Below, in pieces: positions 1 through 15,045 of a DNA stretch of 64,000 nt. The notes under the pieces were generated by a model. That model was not told where the DNA came from. It worked only from the letters and a program-made list of their open reading frames with translations, and made no database searches. Source of the stretch: RHKX01 sp963784885 (GTDB lineage Bacteria; Actinomycetota; Thermoleophilia; Solirubrobacterales; 70-9); assembly GCA_963784885.1 (NCBI GenBank), contig CAWATA010000007.1:1-64000 (forward strand), written 5' to 3'. Position 1 is the stretch's first letter; the number at the start of each line of letters is the position of its first letter. The position numbers and the translations under genes are program-made.

Positions 1-257
1 TCGTCGCGCGCGGTGATGGTCGTCGCACGGTCGTCGCGGTGATGCTTCTCGCGGGAGCTGGCTCCAGCCCGCGTTTCGTTCAACAGATATCCGGAGCGCT
101 CTACACGGCGCGAACCAAAAACCTTCGCGCGGACGGCCTCTGCCGTTCGCAACGGTGAAAGGAAGCGAGCAAGATGGCGCAGCCCGCAGACGTCAGGAAG
201 GTCTAGTCGGGGTCGGGTGTTCCGGCACGGCAGGCTTTCTCTTCCAGGAGGTCACCC

Positions 258-725
258 GTGCTGATCGAAGCCCAGGGCGGCAAGCTCGAAGATGACGCTC
301 TCTCCCGCCGAGCGCGAGCACTGTCACCGCCGCAGCCGCCAGCTCGAGGAGTCCTTCCCCGGGGGGCAGTTCTCCCTGGACCGGGTCCTCTTCCTCGTGG
401 CGTACGAGTTCTTCCTCGGTCGCAGCGACGTCTCGCGGCCGCTGGTCGTGAAGGAGGAGCTTCCGGCGATCCCTTCCGGCACCAGGCTCTACTGGACACC
501 GGGCTTTACCTCTGGCTGCTGGCGCCGAGGCACGCCACCTCCACGCCCACCGCCACTGCTCCTGGTCGGAGACGGCGCCTCTCCACCGAGCTCGCCTGGG
601 GCGAGCTGAAGGTCAAGGACGCCAGGACCGGCCAGGACCTCACCGCCCGGCTGAGGCCGGAGCTGCACGCGGCGTTCGTCGATCGCTTCGTCGGTTTCCT
701 CCTCGAGGAACCGCTGCCGGTGTGA
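258..725 (+). pseudogene. Unrecognised protein, reading frame broken twice
   Basis: A GTG start follows a good ribosome-binding site (aggaggt, about 5 nt upstream). The frame from the start gives about 13 residues, then coding potential moves to another frame near 300 (containing SPAEREHCHRRSRQLEESF and RVLFLVAYEFFLGRSD), then returns to the first frame near 500 and ends with AFVDRFVGFLLEEPLPV. Joined, it would be about 155 residues. I do not recognise a family. The N-terminal segment is charged and helical-looking. It lies upstream of a hybrid histidine kinase on the same strand. The breaks resemble sequencing indels because frame preference is strong on both sides of each. Confidence 0.4.
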
Positions 726-803
726 GCCTCGCGCTGCTGCAGCACGAAGGCCCCCGGCGGAGCTTTCCCCGCCGGGGTCGCGCCGGCGTATTGTCGAGGG
801 GCA

Positions 804-2713
804 ATGGGGGATTGCTTCGCGGGGCTCGTGGAGGTCCTGCCCGGGCCAGTGATGGTGGCCGGGGCGGACGGGCGCATCCTCTGCGGGAACAGCGCCGCAG
901 CCGCATTCCTCCACGCCGGCCCCGGGGAGCTGAAGGGGCTCCCGCTCGAGGAGCTCCTGCCCGTACGCCTGCGTGGGGCGGCGCACTGCCCTGGGCGCGC
1001 AGCTCCTCGCCAGCGTGGGCCAGCCGACGCAGCGGACGCTGCTGCGCCGCGACGGCGTGGAGCTCGAGGCGGAGCTCGTCGCGCAGGCGACCACGTTGCA
1101 GGGCAAGGAGGCCCTCGTCCTCGGCCTGCGCCGCTCGTCGGAGCTGCGGGACCCGGTCGAGCAGGGCGGGCCCGCGGAGAGCCAAGCGGCTCGTCTTCGA
1201 GAACGCCCCGCTCGGGATCCTTCACTACGACGCGACGGTGTGATCACCGCATGCGACGAGCGCTTCGAGACGATCGTCGGGCGCGTCGCGGCAGCAGCTG
1301 CTCGGCCTCGCGATGCAGACGCTCCCGGACCAGCGGATCGTCGCCTGCATCCGCACGGCGCTCGCGGGGAGCACCTCCCGGTCGAGGGGGACTACCGCTC
1401 TGCCACCGCGGGGAAGGTGACGCCGGTCCGCCTCTCGTTCACCCCGATCGTCGGAGAGTCCGGTGAGGTGCTCGGCGGGGTCGGGCTCGTGGAGGACGTG
1501 ACCGAGCAGCGCCTCGCGGCGGACGCGCTGCGGGAGCTCTCGGAACGGCTCGCCGAGGCCGGACCGGATGGCGCCTCTCGGGACCCTCGCAGCTCGGCGT
1601 CGCCCACGAGGCGAACACACCGCTCGCCTACGTGGTCACGAGCCTCGAGCTCGCGGCGCGGGGAGGTCGCCTCGCTCCGGCCGGGAGGGCCTCCGGTGGC
1701 AGGGGACCCGAGCTGGAGGGGCTCTCGGCTGCGCTCGCGAACGCCCTCGAGGGCGCCGAGCGGGTGACCCTGCTGATGCGGGACCTGCGGGCCTTCTCCC
1801 GGGAGGAGCGGGAACAACGGGAGGCGGTGGACGTGGAGCACGCCCTCGACGCGGCCACCAAGCTCGCCACGAACGAGATCCAGCACCGGGCCCGGCTCGT
1901 GAAGGAGTACGGCGGCGTGCCTGCGATCCTCGCGAGCGAGCCACGCCTCACGCAGCTCTTCCTCAACCTCCTGGTCGACGCGGCGCAGGCGATCCCGGAG
2001 GGGCACGCGCAGGAGCACGAGATCCGTCTCGCCACGCGGAGCGCCGACGGCAGGGTGATCGTGGAGGTCCGGGACACCGGCGCCGGGATCGCGCCGGCGC
2101 GGCTCGCGCGGATCTTCGAGCCGTTCGTCACCGACAAGGTCGGGGCTCCGGGCTGGGCCTCTCCATCTGTCACGGCATCGTCCACGGCCTCGGCGGCGAG
2201 ATCGAGGTGGAGAGCGAGCTCGGGAGGGGCAACTGCTTCCGGGTGCTGCTCCCGGTCGGTGAGTCGCCCGGGAAGGTGGCGCCGGAGCCCCCGCCGGTGG
2301 TGACGCCGCTGCAGGGGGAGGACCCGGTCCTCGTGGTCGACGACGCAGCGCGGCTGGGCCGGAGCCTGCGCTACGGCTCGGCCAGCACCACGAAGTGATC
2401 ACCGCCACCAGCGGCAGGCAGGCGCTTCGCCGCGCTGCTGGCGACCGACGACCTGTTCGACGTGGTGCTCTGCGACCTGATGATGCCCGACGTGACCCGG
2501 ATGGGAATTTCTTCGAGGAGGTCCAGAGGAGCAGGCCGCTGCTCGGCGGAGCGCTTCATCTTCATGAGTGGCGGCGCCTTCACCGAGCGCGCGAGGACCT
2601 TCCTGCGGACCACGCCGAACCCGAGCCTGGAGAAGCCGTTCCGGCTCGAGGAGCTCGAAAAGCTGATCGCCGAGCAGCTCGCGAGGCGCGGTCCGCCGGC
2701 AATCACGCGCTGA
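804..2713 (+). pseudogene. PAS-domain hybrid sensor histidine kinase with C-terminal receiver, frame-broken
   Basis: Membrane-free hybrid kinase. Pieces in three frames line up in the usual order: a PAS domain from the ATG (GPVMVAGADGRILCGNSAA), a second PAS-like segment ending LVEDVTEQRLAADALREL, the H box (VAHEANTPLAYV, near 1600), N box (LFLNLLVDAAQAIPEG), G1 (VEVRDTGAGIAPARL), G2 (GLGLSICHGIVHGLGGEIEV) and a receiver domain (VVLCDLMMPD with the phospho-acceptor Asp, then the Lys in SLEKPFRLEELE). Reading frame must change at least six times, near 975, 1185, 1240, 1590, 2145 and 2390. No transmembrane segment is visible, so it is probably a cytosolic sensor. Its end overlaps the end of the convergent ABC transporter by 11 bp. 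All catalytic boxes are intact once frames are joined. Confidence 0.75.
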
Positions 2714-4488
2714 CGAACTGCCGCTCGACCAGCCGCCGGTACAGCCCCTCCTCGCCGAGCAGCCCGCCGTGGCGCCCGCCTGCACGATCGCCCCGCCCTC
2801 GAGGACCACCACGCGGTCGGCGTCCTTCACCGTCGACAGGCGGTGGGCGATCACCAGGGTGGTGCGCCCGTGCATCAGGCGGTCCAGCGCCTCCTGCACC
2901 AGGTGCTCGCTCTCGGCGTCCAGGGCGCTGGTCGCCTCGTCGAGCACCAGGATCCGCGGGTCCTTGAGCAGGGCCCGGGCGATCGCGACCCGCTGCTTCT
3001 GCCCGCCGGAGAGCTGCACGCCGCGCTCGCCGACCAGGGTGCCGTAGCCCTCGGGGAAGCTCGCGATGAAGTCGTGGGCGTTGGCCGCGCGTGCCGCCGC
3101 CTCCACCTCGGCGTCGCTGGCGTCGGGGCGGCCGTAGCGGATGTTCTCCTCGATGGTGGTCGAAGAGGATCGGCTCTTGCGCGACGGCGCCGATCTGCTG
3201 CCGCAGCCAGGTCGGATCGAGCTCGGTGAGCGGCACGCCGTCGAGGAGGAGCCGCCCCGCGTCGGGGTCGTAGAGCCGCGCGAGCAGCGCGGCGATCGTG
3301 GACTTGCCGGCGCCCGAGGGGCCGACGAGCGCGACGACCTCGCCGGGCTCGATCGCGAGGTCGATCCCGTGCAGCACCTGCACGTCGCGCCGGGTCGGAT
3401 AGGCGAAGTCGACGCCCTGAAGGCCACCGCGCCCTTCACCGCTGGCAGGGTCCGCCCGCCGGAGGAGATCGCCGGCTCCCGGTCGATCAGCTCGAAGACC
3501 CGGTCGCCGGCGCCGACCGCCCTCATGAAGTCGGTCCAGAGATCGCCCAGCGAGCCGAGCGAGAAGGCGACGATCAGGGTGTAGAGCAGGAACGAGGTCA
3601 GCGCGCCGACGGTCAGCTCTCCCGCCATCGTCAGCCTGCCGCCGTACCAGAGCACCATCGCCGCGGCACCGTAGGCGGCGGAACGAGCGCCGCGCCGAAG
3701 AAGCTCGCCGCGGAGAAGGCGCGCTCCTGGCCAGCTCGAACGAGCTCTCGACCGCGGCGCCGTAGCGCGCGACCTCCGCCTCCTCGGCGGTGAAGGCGCG
3801 GACCGTGCGGATGCCGGAGAGGCTCTCTTCGGCGACCTCGCTCGCGCCGGCCAGGGCGTCCTGCACCTCCCTCGAGAGGCCACGGACCTTCCTGCCGTAG
3901 ATCACCGCGCCGACCGCCACCGGCGGCACCACCGCCAGCATCAGCAGGGTCAGGATCGGCGAGGTGTAGGCGAGGAGCGCGAGCCCGCCGACGATCGCCG
4001 CGACGTTGCGCAGGCCCATCGAGATGTTGGCGCTCACGGTGTTCTGCAGGACGCCGGTGTCGGCGCCGAGGCGGCTGATCAGCTCGCCGGTCCGCCGCTC
4101 GTCGAAGAAGGCGATCTCCTGCCGGACGAGGCTCGGTAGAGGTGCTCGCGCAGCCTCGTGACGATACCGCTCCCCGGCGATCGTGAAGAGCGCGTAGCGG
4201 ACCGAGACCGCCACCGCCTGGATCGCGAAGATCCCGAGCATCGCCAGGGTCGCCCGGTCGACGGTCGCCTGGTCGCCGGCGCCGAGCGCGCCGTCGATGA
4301 TCCGGCGCATCGCCTGCGGGAAGGCGAGGGAGGCGCCGCTGCCGATCGCCAGCGCAGATCGTGCCGATGACGATGTTCCGCGGCTCGGGCCTCGCGAGGG
4401 AGAGGAGCCTTCCGGCGGGGATGCGGCGGAGCGACGGCTCGGTGGCCGGCGCGGGGCGAGGCGGGACTGCAGGCGAGCGGGTCGGCAC
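2703..4488 (-). pseudogene. MsbA-like ABC exporter half-transporter (fused TMD-NBD), frame-broken
   Basis: Type IV ABC exporter half-transporter, about 590 residues when frames are joined. The N-terminal half is a six-helix membrane domain (AMLGIFAIQAVAVSVRYALF, LLMLAVVPPVAVGAVIYG, FLLYTLIVAFSLGSLGDLW). The C-terminal half is a complete nucleotide-binding domain: Walker A GPSGAGKST, signature LSGGQKQR, Walker B ILVLDEATSALD and switch His in VIAHRLSTV. Such proteins dimerise and export lipids, peptides or drugs; the substrate cannot be read from sequence. Frame changes near 4350, 4150, 3700, 3420 and 3170 split it. It converges on the hybrid kinase with slightly overlapping ends. Confidence 0.8.
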
Positions 4489-4634
4489 GGGTTGTTCTAC
4501 TCCCGGCCCGGCGCCGCTGCACGGCTCCTCATGCGAGAGGGTAGCCCCCTGCCTCCAGGACCGCTGCCGTATCCGGCGAGCCGGCGGGCGATCACCTTGG
4601 TGGGCCAGTCGATCCGGAGCTGTCGATCAATGCG

Positions 4635-6312
<1,678 letters not shown>

Positions 6313-6510
6313 CTGATCCTCCTGTCCGCGACGGATTGGGACCCGTCCGGGGTGAAGGGAGAGTAGCCCGCCCCGGGAGGGCTGCAACGCCCGAAAGCCG
6401 CGGCGAGGTCGGGCCGCGCCACCGGCGTGGCCAGCGGGCCGCGCGCCAGAGAAAAGACAGGAAGATCAAGGGCGAAGCGGCGGGCACGCCGGCTGCAAAA
6501 GCTCCGGCCC

Positions 6511-7182
6511 ATGAGCCTCGCACCCCTCGCCCTCGCCACGCTGCTCGCCGCAGGACCGGTACCGCTGCTCCAGCCAGGGAGCTTCCACTGGGAGGAGGTG
6601 ACCGTCCGGAGCGGCGAGCGGATGATTGGCCTGTTCCCCGACTGCAGCGGGCTTCTCGCTGCGGAAGGTCCGCGTGACGGTCGAGCGCGCGTTCGATCCC
6701 CTTGTGGACGACGATGGCGCGGCGACGGGAAGCGGGTGAGCGTTCGCGGCGAGAGCGCGCCGCTCTTGCTCGTCGGCGCCGCTGCCGGGCTGACCGCAGG
6801 GCCCGTGGAGTCGGCAGCTGCCGACGGGACCCTGCTCCTTCCCGGGCAGGAGCAGGAGGTCGAGCTCGCCGGGGTCTCGACCCGGGTGCTGGCGAGCGGC
6901 GCCGTCGAGCGCGGGGCGCGCCCGGAGCCGATCGTGACGGACTACCGCCTGAGCCTCGAGCGCGGGGGGACGACGCAGCTCCTCGCCGAGCTGCCAGAGC
7001 TCGATGGGGCGGCGCCGGGGCTCGTCTGGGCAGGCGACCTCGACCGCGACGGCGAGCTCGACTTCCTGTTCGACATGAGCGGCAGCTACAACTCGAGCCG
7101 GCTGGTGCTCTTCCTCTCCGGCGCCGCAGCGGCAGGCGAGCTCGTGGCGCCGGTGGCGGAGCGGATCACGAGCGGTTGCTGA
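6511..7182 (+). pseudogene. Secreted protein with VCBS/FG-GAP-like segment, frame-broken
   Basis: The chosen ATG gives a typical signal peptide (MSLAPLALATLLAAG). The C-terminal part contains LVWAGDLDRDGELDFLFDMS, an acidic D-x-D-x-D-G-x-x-D calcium-binding-like loop of VCBS/FG-GAP repeats, so an exported surface or periplasmic protein is likely. The annotated frame is lost from about 6650 to 6730, where the alternative frame reads GFSLRKVRVTVERAFDPLVD and fits better, so two compensating indels are probable. It lies 57 bp upstream of the lipoprotein hydrolase on the same strand. Precise function unknown. Confidence 0.5.
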
Positions 7183-7239
7183 GCGGGAAGCTCGGCGCGC
7201 TCTCGACCGAGCCGGGCTCCCGTGGCACCATCCCGCGCA

Positions 7240-9566
7240 ATGAGAATTCGCCTGATGGTCGTGGCGCTCCTCGCCTTGCTGCCGCTCACCGCCTGTGACG
7301 ACGACGGGAGTGGCGCAGCCTCCGGCGGGAGCGGGGGCGGCGGCGCCGGTGGCATGTCGCCGGTGGAGCCGGGCAACGCCTCGTTCCAGGTCCGCCAGAG
7401 CGTCGGGCAGCTCGACGTCTGGATGGCCGAGCCGGACACGACCCTCGAGCTGCGCAACGCTGCCGACGAGACGCTGAAGCTCGGCACCACCGACTACCTG
7501 GGCTCCCTCGTCCTGCGCGGCGTGCCGCCAGGGGAGGGCTACGTCCTGCGGACCGTCGGTCGCACGCCCGAGGAGCACACCGGGCGGCTGCGGGTCTTCT
7601 CCGAGGAGGACAGCCTCCCGGCGCAGGACTTCTACGGGGCGCAGCAGCTCTGGCCGGCTCCGGCTACATCACGACCCGCGACGGGACGCTGCTGTCGGTC
7701 TACGTGACCTCCCGGGCCCCCCGAGAACGGCCCCTACCCGACGGTGGTCAACTACTCGGGCTACGACCCGTCGCAGCCCGGGGAGCCCCTCGAGCTCGAC
7801 GGCATCGACATCGAATTCCTGTGCATCTTCGTTCCCGATCCTGTGCGACGCCCCGAATCGACCCGTCCGGGCTGATCGCGGGCCTGATCGGCTACGCGAC
7901 GCGTGGGCGTGAACATGCGCGGCACCGGCTGCTCGGGCGGCGCCTACGACTTCTTCGAGCCGGCCCAGCTGATCGACGGCTACGACGTCATCGAGACCGT
8001 CGCCGCCCAGCCGTGGGTGCCACGGCAAGGTGGGCATGGCCGGGCTTTCCTATCCGGGGATCACCCAGCTCTTCGTCGCCTCGACCCGACCCGCCGAGCC
8101 TGGCGGCGATCACGCCCCTGTCGGTCATCGCGGACACCGCCCGCTCGTGCTCGCGCCGGGGGGCATCTTCAACGACGGCTTCGGGCTGGCCTGGGCTCGA
8201 GCACGTGCTCGACGGCGCCGACCCCTACGGCAAGGGCTGGGAGCAGGCCCTGGTCGACGCGGGCGACACCGTCTGCGAGGAAAACCAGCTGCTGCACGGG
8301 CAGAAGGTGGACGTGATCGCCAAGGCGCTCGAGCAACGCGTTCTACGATCCTGTGGTCGCGGACCCGCTGGACCCGTCCATCTTCGTCGACAAGATCGAC
8401 ATTCCGGTGTTCCTGACCGGGGCCTGGCAGGACGAGCAGACCGGCCCCCACTTCGCGACGATGCTCGACAAGTTCACGGCGCGCCGGCTCAAGCGCTTCA
8501 CCATGTTCAACGGCGTGCACCCGGACGGCTTTGCCCCGCAGGTCCTGATCGAGTGGATGACCTTCCTCGACTTCTACGTAGCCAGAGGAGATCCCCCGAT
8601 CGACCCGACGCTGCTCATCCTGGGCCCGATCTTGTTCCAGGAGCATCTTCGGCGCGCAGCTCCACCTGCCGCAGACCCGGTTTGCGGGTTACGGCAGACT
8701 TCACCGAGGCCCTGGCCGACTATCGAGGCCGAGCAGCCGGTACGCATCATCTTCGAGAACGGGCGCACCCGGAGCGACTCGGGTGCCCCGCAGGGGAGCT
8801 TCGAGACGAGCTTCGCCGCCTGGCCCGTCGCGGGACGACAGCGCGGCGGCTGTACTTCCAGCCCGACGGCACCCTCGGCGACGAGCCACCCGCCGAGAGC
8901 GAGTCGGCGTCGACGCTTCCGGCACGACCCCGGCGAGGCGGGGCGCACCGGTGACGGACGGCTCGATCTGGGACCCGCAGCCGAACTACGACTACGCTCC
9001 GCTGTCGGAAGAGCGCCGTGGCCTTCGAGAGCGCGCCGCTGCCGACGAGACACGGTGATGATCGGCACCGGCAGCGTCGACCTGTGGATCCACTCGACGG
9101 CGACCGAAGCGGACCTGGAAGTGAACCTCACCGAGGTGCGTCCCGACGGACAGGAGAGCTACGTGCAGAGCGGCTGGCTTCGCGCCAGCCACCGGAAGCT
9201 CCCCGAGAGGTCGACCGAGCTCTGGCCGGAGCCGACGAACCTGCGGGCGGACGTCGCGCCGCTCCTGCCCGGCGAGTGGACCGAGGCCCGGGTGGCGATC
9301 GCCGGCTTCGCGCACGTGTTCCGCGCCGGCTCCCGGATCCGGATCTCGGTGGACACGCCGGGGGCGTGCGCGCCGACTGGCGGTTCGACCTGGCGCGCTT
9401 CCCGGAGCCGACCTGGCACGGCATCGGCCACTCCGCGACCCACCCGTCGAGCGTGGCGCTGCCCGTCGTCCCGGGGCTCGTGGCCCCTGCCGAGCTGCCG
9501 CCCTGCCCGTCGCTGCGGGGTCAGCCCTGCAGGGAGCACGTCGACTACGTGAACGTGCCGGAGTAG
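7240..9566 (+). pseudogene. CocE/NonD-type (peptidase S15 fold) hydrolase, lipoprotein, frame-broken
   Basis: The N-terminus is a lipoprotein signal (LMVVALLALLPLTAC, lipobox LTAC) followed by a Gly-rich linker, so the enzyme should be membrane-anchored outside the cytoplasm. After a frame change near 7650 come the S15/CocE blocks: GYITTRDGTLLSVYV, PYPTVVNYSGYDP, RGTGCSGGAYDFF, the nucleophile elbow GLSYPG, the loop IPVFLTGAWQDEQTGPHF and FNGVHPDGFAP with the catalytic Asp and His region, and the C-terminal jelly-roll with FRAGSRIRISVDTPG and the tail HVDYVNVPE. These alpha/beta hydrolases cleave acyl esters, amides or X-Pro peptides; substrate not predictable. About 750 residues joined, with many breaks. 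Confidence 0.7.
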
Positions 9567-10573
9567 CTACGGCGCTTTCGCGGTGGCAGCGAAGATCCTC
9601 GCCGTGCAGCCCGAGAAGCGCAGGGCGCGCAGCCGCTCGCAGGCGGAGCCGCCCGGGGGCGGCCCCGTGCCGCCACAGCCGAGCCCCTCGAGGGCCGTCG
9701 AGAGCTCGGCGAGCGCCGCCTCTTCCTCCCCCGCCAGCAGCGCAGCTGTCCGAGGTTCGCGAACCCCGCAGCAGCGAGGGCGGTGGTGGTGCTGCCGCTC
9801 GCCGCCCGGAACCGTGCCGCGGCGCCGTCGAGGTCGCCACCTGCGAAGGCCGCGACGCCTGCAGCGAGGTCGGGCTGCCGCGGATCGACGAGGAAGTACT
9901 CCGCAGGAGCCGGGCTGCGGACCGGGAGGATCCCGGCGAGGAGCTCGTCCGGTGGCTGACCCGAGAACTCCGGCGGGACCCCGGCGAGGAGCGGGGAGCA
10001 GCGGACCTCCTGCTCGCGGAGCACCCGCCCGGCGAGCAAGAGCCGCAGCACCCCTCGCCCCTCCCGTCCCTTCACCGTCCGCCTGGGGAGCTCTCGCTCC
10101 TCTCCCGGCATCACGCAGCCGCCCTGGCGGTACCCCTGGAAGACCCCTTCGACGTGGACGGGGAGCTGCTCGAACCGCTCGCACTCGACGTGCGTGAACG
10201 CCGGTGAAGTCTGGTCGAAGAGCGGCGAGACCGTCACCTGGAGCTCGAGGAGGGCGACCCCGTCCGCCTGGGGCGGCGCCGGCACCGCCGGGACGACGCT
10301 GCAGGAGCGGCCGGAGCCCTCGAGGACCGAGCAGAGCCTCGCCGCCCACTCCGAGGACAGCAGGTCGCTCTGCGCTGCGTCGACCTGCGGGACCGGGGTT
10401 GCAGCTGCGGTGACGACCAGGACCCTCTCCACGCCGTCGAGTGGATCCGGTGAGGGGGGATAGAAGGCCACGCCCGGGTAGGCGACCCAGACCCCGTCGG
10501 TGTGGGCGCAGGCGGCGCTCGCGGCGAGGGCGGCGAGGGCGCAGCAGAGGGCTCCGGCGCTGCGAGGCTTCAT
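9567..10573 (-). CDS. Probable lipoprotein with a C-terminal TPR-like stretch, one frameshift
   Basis: Starts with a lipoprotein-like signal (LAALAASAACAHTDG, lipobox SAAC). Residues 30-240 are in one frame and contain an extracytoplasmic domain I do not recognise, with phrases such as VERVLVVTAAATPVPQV and VHVEGVFQGYRQGGCVMP. From LAAGVAAFAGGDLDGAAARF the sequence looks like tetratricopeptide helices (ANLGQLRLLAGEEEAALAEL), with a frame change near 9745. Ends RIFAATAKAP. It is convergent with the hydrolase, with adjoining stop codons. Probably a surface-associated protein of unknown role; the homologous region in the next gene is also TPR-like, but I see no direct relationship. Confidence 0.5.
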
Positions 10574-10648
10574 GGGAGCAACGCTACCCCAGCTTCGCCC
10601 GACCAGCGAGCCGCCCCGGCGCCGGGCGGCGGCTCGCCTGCACTCGCG

Positions 10649-12574
<1,926 letters not shown>

Positions 12575-12590
<16 letters not shown>

Positions 12591-12610
12591 TGCTTCGCAT
12601 CCACACAGAA
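12575..12610. other. Sequence junction (probable chimeric join) inside two same-strand genes
   Basis: To the right, on the minus strand, the DUF262 protein is well conserved through LMSVFRDAERKRLGKFC. To the left the sequence becomes a VIT/vWA-like protein in mid-domain, with higher GC and a high density of frame changes. Neither gene has its expected other half. No short repeat or insertion-sequence end is visible at the point of change. Confidence 0.6.
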
Positions 12611-13335
12611 CTTTCCCAGCCGTTTTCGCTCGGCATCGCGAAACACCGACATCAGAGTCAGAATGAAGTCAGCCTGGTTGAGCGGGGTGCCCTTACTGTT
12701 GATGCGGACAAAGACCTCTGCCACCTGCTCTTCATCGATCTCACTCGAAAGCTCGAGGGCAGTGAACGGGAACGTAGTGAGGCTGTTCACCCTGCTGATG
12801 TTCTTTCGGATGGCCTTCTTGTCCTCGTCGGTCAGTTCCCGTGACTCTCGAGCTTGGTCAGGTATTCATCCACCACCTCAAAAATGTCGGAGCTCTCCGA
12901 CCACAAGACCGAAATGTTGGGGATATACGCCTTGTCCTTGCGAATGGCCGCATCGGCCACCTCGAATTTCTCCATCAGTGGATTGAAGGCGATTTCGATC
13001 GTCTCGGTGCTGTAGCCTTCCCGCACGACCGGGATGCCCTTGACCACCGCATACAGCGAAGTCAGCCGCTGCTGCCCGTCGACGATCAGCAGCCGTGATG
13101 ATTTCTGCTTGACATCCGTGCCGATGACCTTCGAATCATCGGTGAAGGCGTTCTGCCAGAACAACAGGTAGCCCACCGGATACCCGCGATACATTGAATC
13201 GAAGAGGTCCCTGACCTTCGCGTTCTTCCAGACGAACGGCCGCTGGATGTCGGGCAGACCGATATCGCCGATTTCAATGAAGTTGACGAGCGAATTCAGG
13301 TTGAGGTGAACTTCCTTGAAATAGGTTTCGGCCAT
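12590..13335 (-). pseudogene. DUF262 (GmrSD-type) protein, N-terminal part, one frameshift, 3' end missing
   Basis: N-terminal DUF262 domain as in the S half of GmrSD type IV restriction enzymes: IGLPDIQRPFVWKNAKVRDL, YRGYPVGYLLFWQ, the nucleotide-handling motif IVDGQQRLTSLYAVV and, after a frame change near 12835, VFVRINSKGTPLNQADFILT. In the family the DGQQR motif is linked to NTP-dependent control of a C-terminal DUF1524 HNH nuclease. That nuclease half is absent because the gene is cut at about 12,590. It lies about 220 bp downstream of the PD-(D/E)XK-like gene on the same strand, which suggests a defence or restriction locus. GC content is visibly lower than in both flanks. Confidence 0.75.
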
Positions 13336-13553
13336 TCACGTCCTCCGGTGGATCAAAAGGTCAGACGAGTTTTCTCGGGACTTATTGGGATGCCATGCCC
13401 TCATGCCAATCCGGGGCCCTGAATCGAAAACCGTCGGTTAAGGATCCAGAAAGCGATCGAGGAACGGCGCCCTCAAAGTCTCGATCGCACCTACTAGAAT
13501 ACCGCAGATGGCGCGAATTGCTATCCAACGATAGCCATGTTGGATCAGCGGAC

Positions 13554-14552
13554 TTACAACTCTCGCACGACTGAAGAACAACGCACTCGCGCTTGGGCCG
13601 ATTCACTGGCCTCTACTTCTTGGGACACGTTCTGGAACCACAGCAGCAGATGCCTTGCTGCCCAGATGCCCTCTCTCACCGCACCTTCGATCTCGTCAAA
13701 AGGTGCGCCCATGTCCACTTCCGGGACCTCGAGCCTGATGACGGCGGATTTGCCAGCCGGGCAGATCCTCATACCCGGCTGCAAGTGCTTTCCGTATCGA
13801 TCGGCAAGTTCCTCCACCTGCCGGGCCTTGCCTGCGAACTGGATGTCCACGGTTCCATACGGCACCTTGTGTATCAGCGTTGCGCCGCGCGGCAGCCCCG
13901 ACGGATAGAAATGGATGAACGACGAAGTGGCCGGCTTCACGCCCGGCTTCTTCATGTTGAGTTCCGGCGCCAGCATCTTCGTCAGCTCCCAGTACCGGCC
14001 CCAGAATTTCGTGGTGTTGGCGTCCGGCACCAGCGTCCACCCACCTTCGCCGCGGTCGATCGCTGTCTGGAGAAGCGTGCAGCTTGTAGTCCCGTTCGCA
14101 GCCCCGGCTTCGCCTGGGTTTCAAACCACTCCCTGATTCCCTCGTACGTCACCACTACGTCGAAGCCATGACTGGACGGCGGATCGCCCAGATATTTTGA
14201 GGGTGCGACGAGAACGGTCTTGAATTCGACGCACTTCTTATTCCGAACATACGCCCGGCCCCGCTGCCGGTACCGCTCCTCCTGGCGGGGCTGAAAGGCA
14301 GCATCGATCTTGTCCTCAATCAGAACCGCAACGGCCGTACCGTCAATCGAAACAAACAGCTCCAGGTCGGATTCCCCGCCGGTCGTCGAAACCGAATGGC
14401 CGACCGAGTGCAGCGCGACTTCGCCTGACAACCCGACTCGCTCCAGAAACCACCCAAGAAACTCGGGCGTCGAAGCCAAGCTCCTCGACCAAGAGCAGAT
14501 CAATATCTCGTTCAATGACCCTGGAAAACGTAATACCCATGGTTTCCGCCAT
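13554..14552 (-). pseudogene. PD-(D/E)XK nuclease-like protein, frame-broken
   Basis: Joined frames give about 330 residues. The start MAETMGITFSRVIERDIDLL is at 14552; a frame change near 14450 leads into FLGWFLERVGLSGEV, then the nuclease core: ESDLELFVSIDGTAVAVLIE followed by DKIDAAFQPRQEERYRQRG. The Asp, Glu and Lys of E-x-D-L...I-E-D-K fit the PD-(D/E)XK active-site pattern. After a second pair of breaks near 14100-14030 the C-terminal domain reads TTKFWGRYWELTKMLAPEL through ARHLLLWFQNVSQEVEASE. Similar proteins occur in restriction and defence islands, but I cannot name the family precisely. Probably a DNA- or RNA-cutting enzyme, in a locus with the DUF262 gene. Confidence 0.6.
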
Positions 14553-15045
14553 TCAACTGAACCATATCCAGAGTATCAGGAAGGACCAGGCGGTTAACTC
14601 ATTTCTGAGAGTCTGAAAACCCGACGAGTTAGTGCGGAATGAACCCGGAACCAACCGCGGGAAGCTGTGTTGAATATCCGTTGCGTGCAATAGGTATTTA
14701 TCCAATTTCGAAGCAATCACCCTCAATGAGATATGGGATGCCAGCGGTATTTTTCCCGGTGCTATGCTCGCAAATTGTCTGATATCACCTTTTGCAAATA
14801 TTGCTAATCAAAAATGACAAAATGATATTATGGATATGAGCAGCTTGATCGACCTCCATACAACCTCCAGGAGAATTGGTGGCACCATGACCTGCGACCA
14901 GTCACCCCGCTCTTGCTGAAGGGCCACTTGTTGGGCGATCAGCTTTGTGACCTGTTGTAAGGAACATCCGGATTTCGACACCGGCGTGCACGCCGTGATG
15001 TGAACGGGCCCCGTTATTGAAGGACGCGGAAAGCGAGGAGAAATC
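14553..15045. other. AT-rich intergenic region between divergent genes
   Basis: No convincing gene in about 490 bp. It is clearly richer in A and T than the flanks (for example around 14770-14840). A perfect 14-bp palindrome, cggcgtgcacgccg, lies at 14982-14995, and a smaller hairpin aacgg-gcc-ccgtt at 15003-15015, both just upstream of the VIT/vWA gene and possibly regulatory. The promoters of both divergent genes should be here, but I cannot place -10 and -35 elements with confidence. Confidence 0.4.

Noticed and set aside
174..206. ATG ORF of 10 codons behind a purine-rich sequence
   Set aside because: Too short, no supporting hairpin or conservation signal, and located in error-rich sequence.
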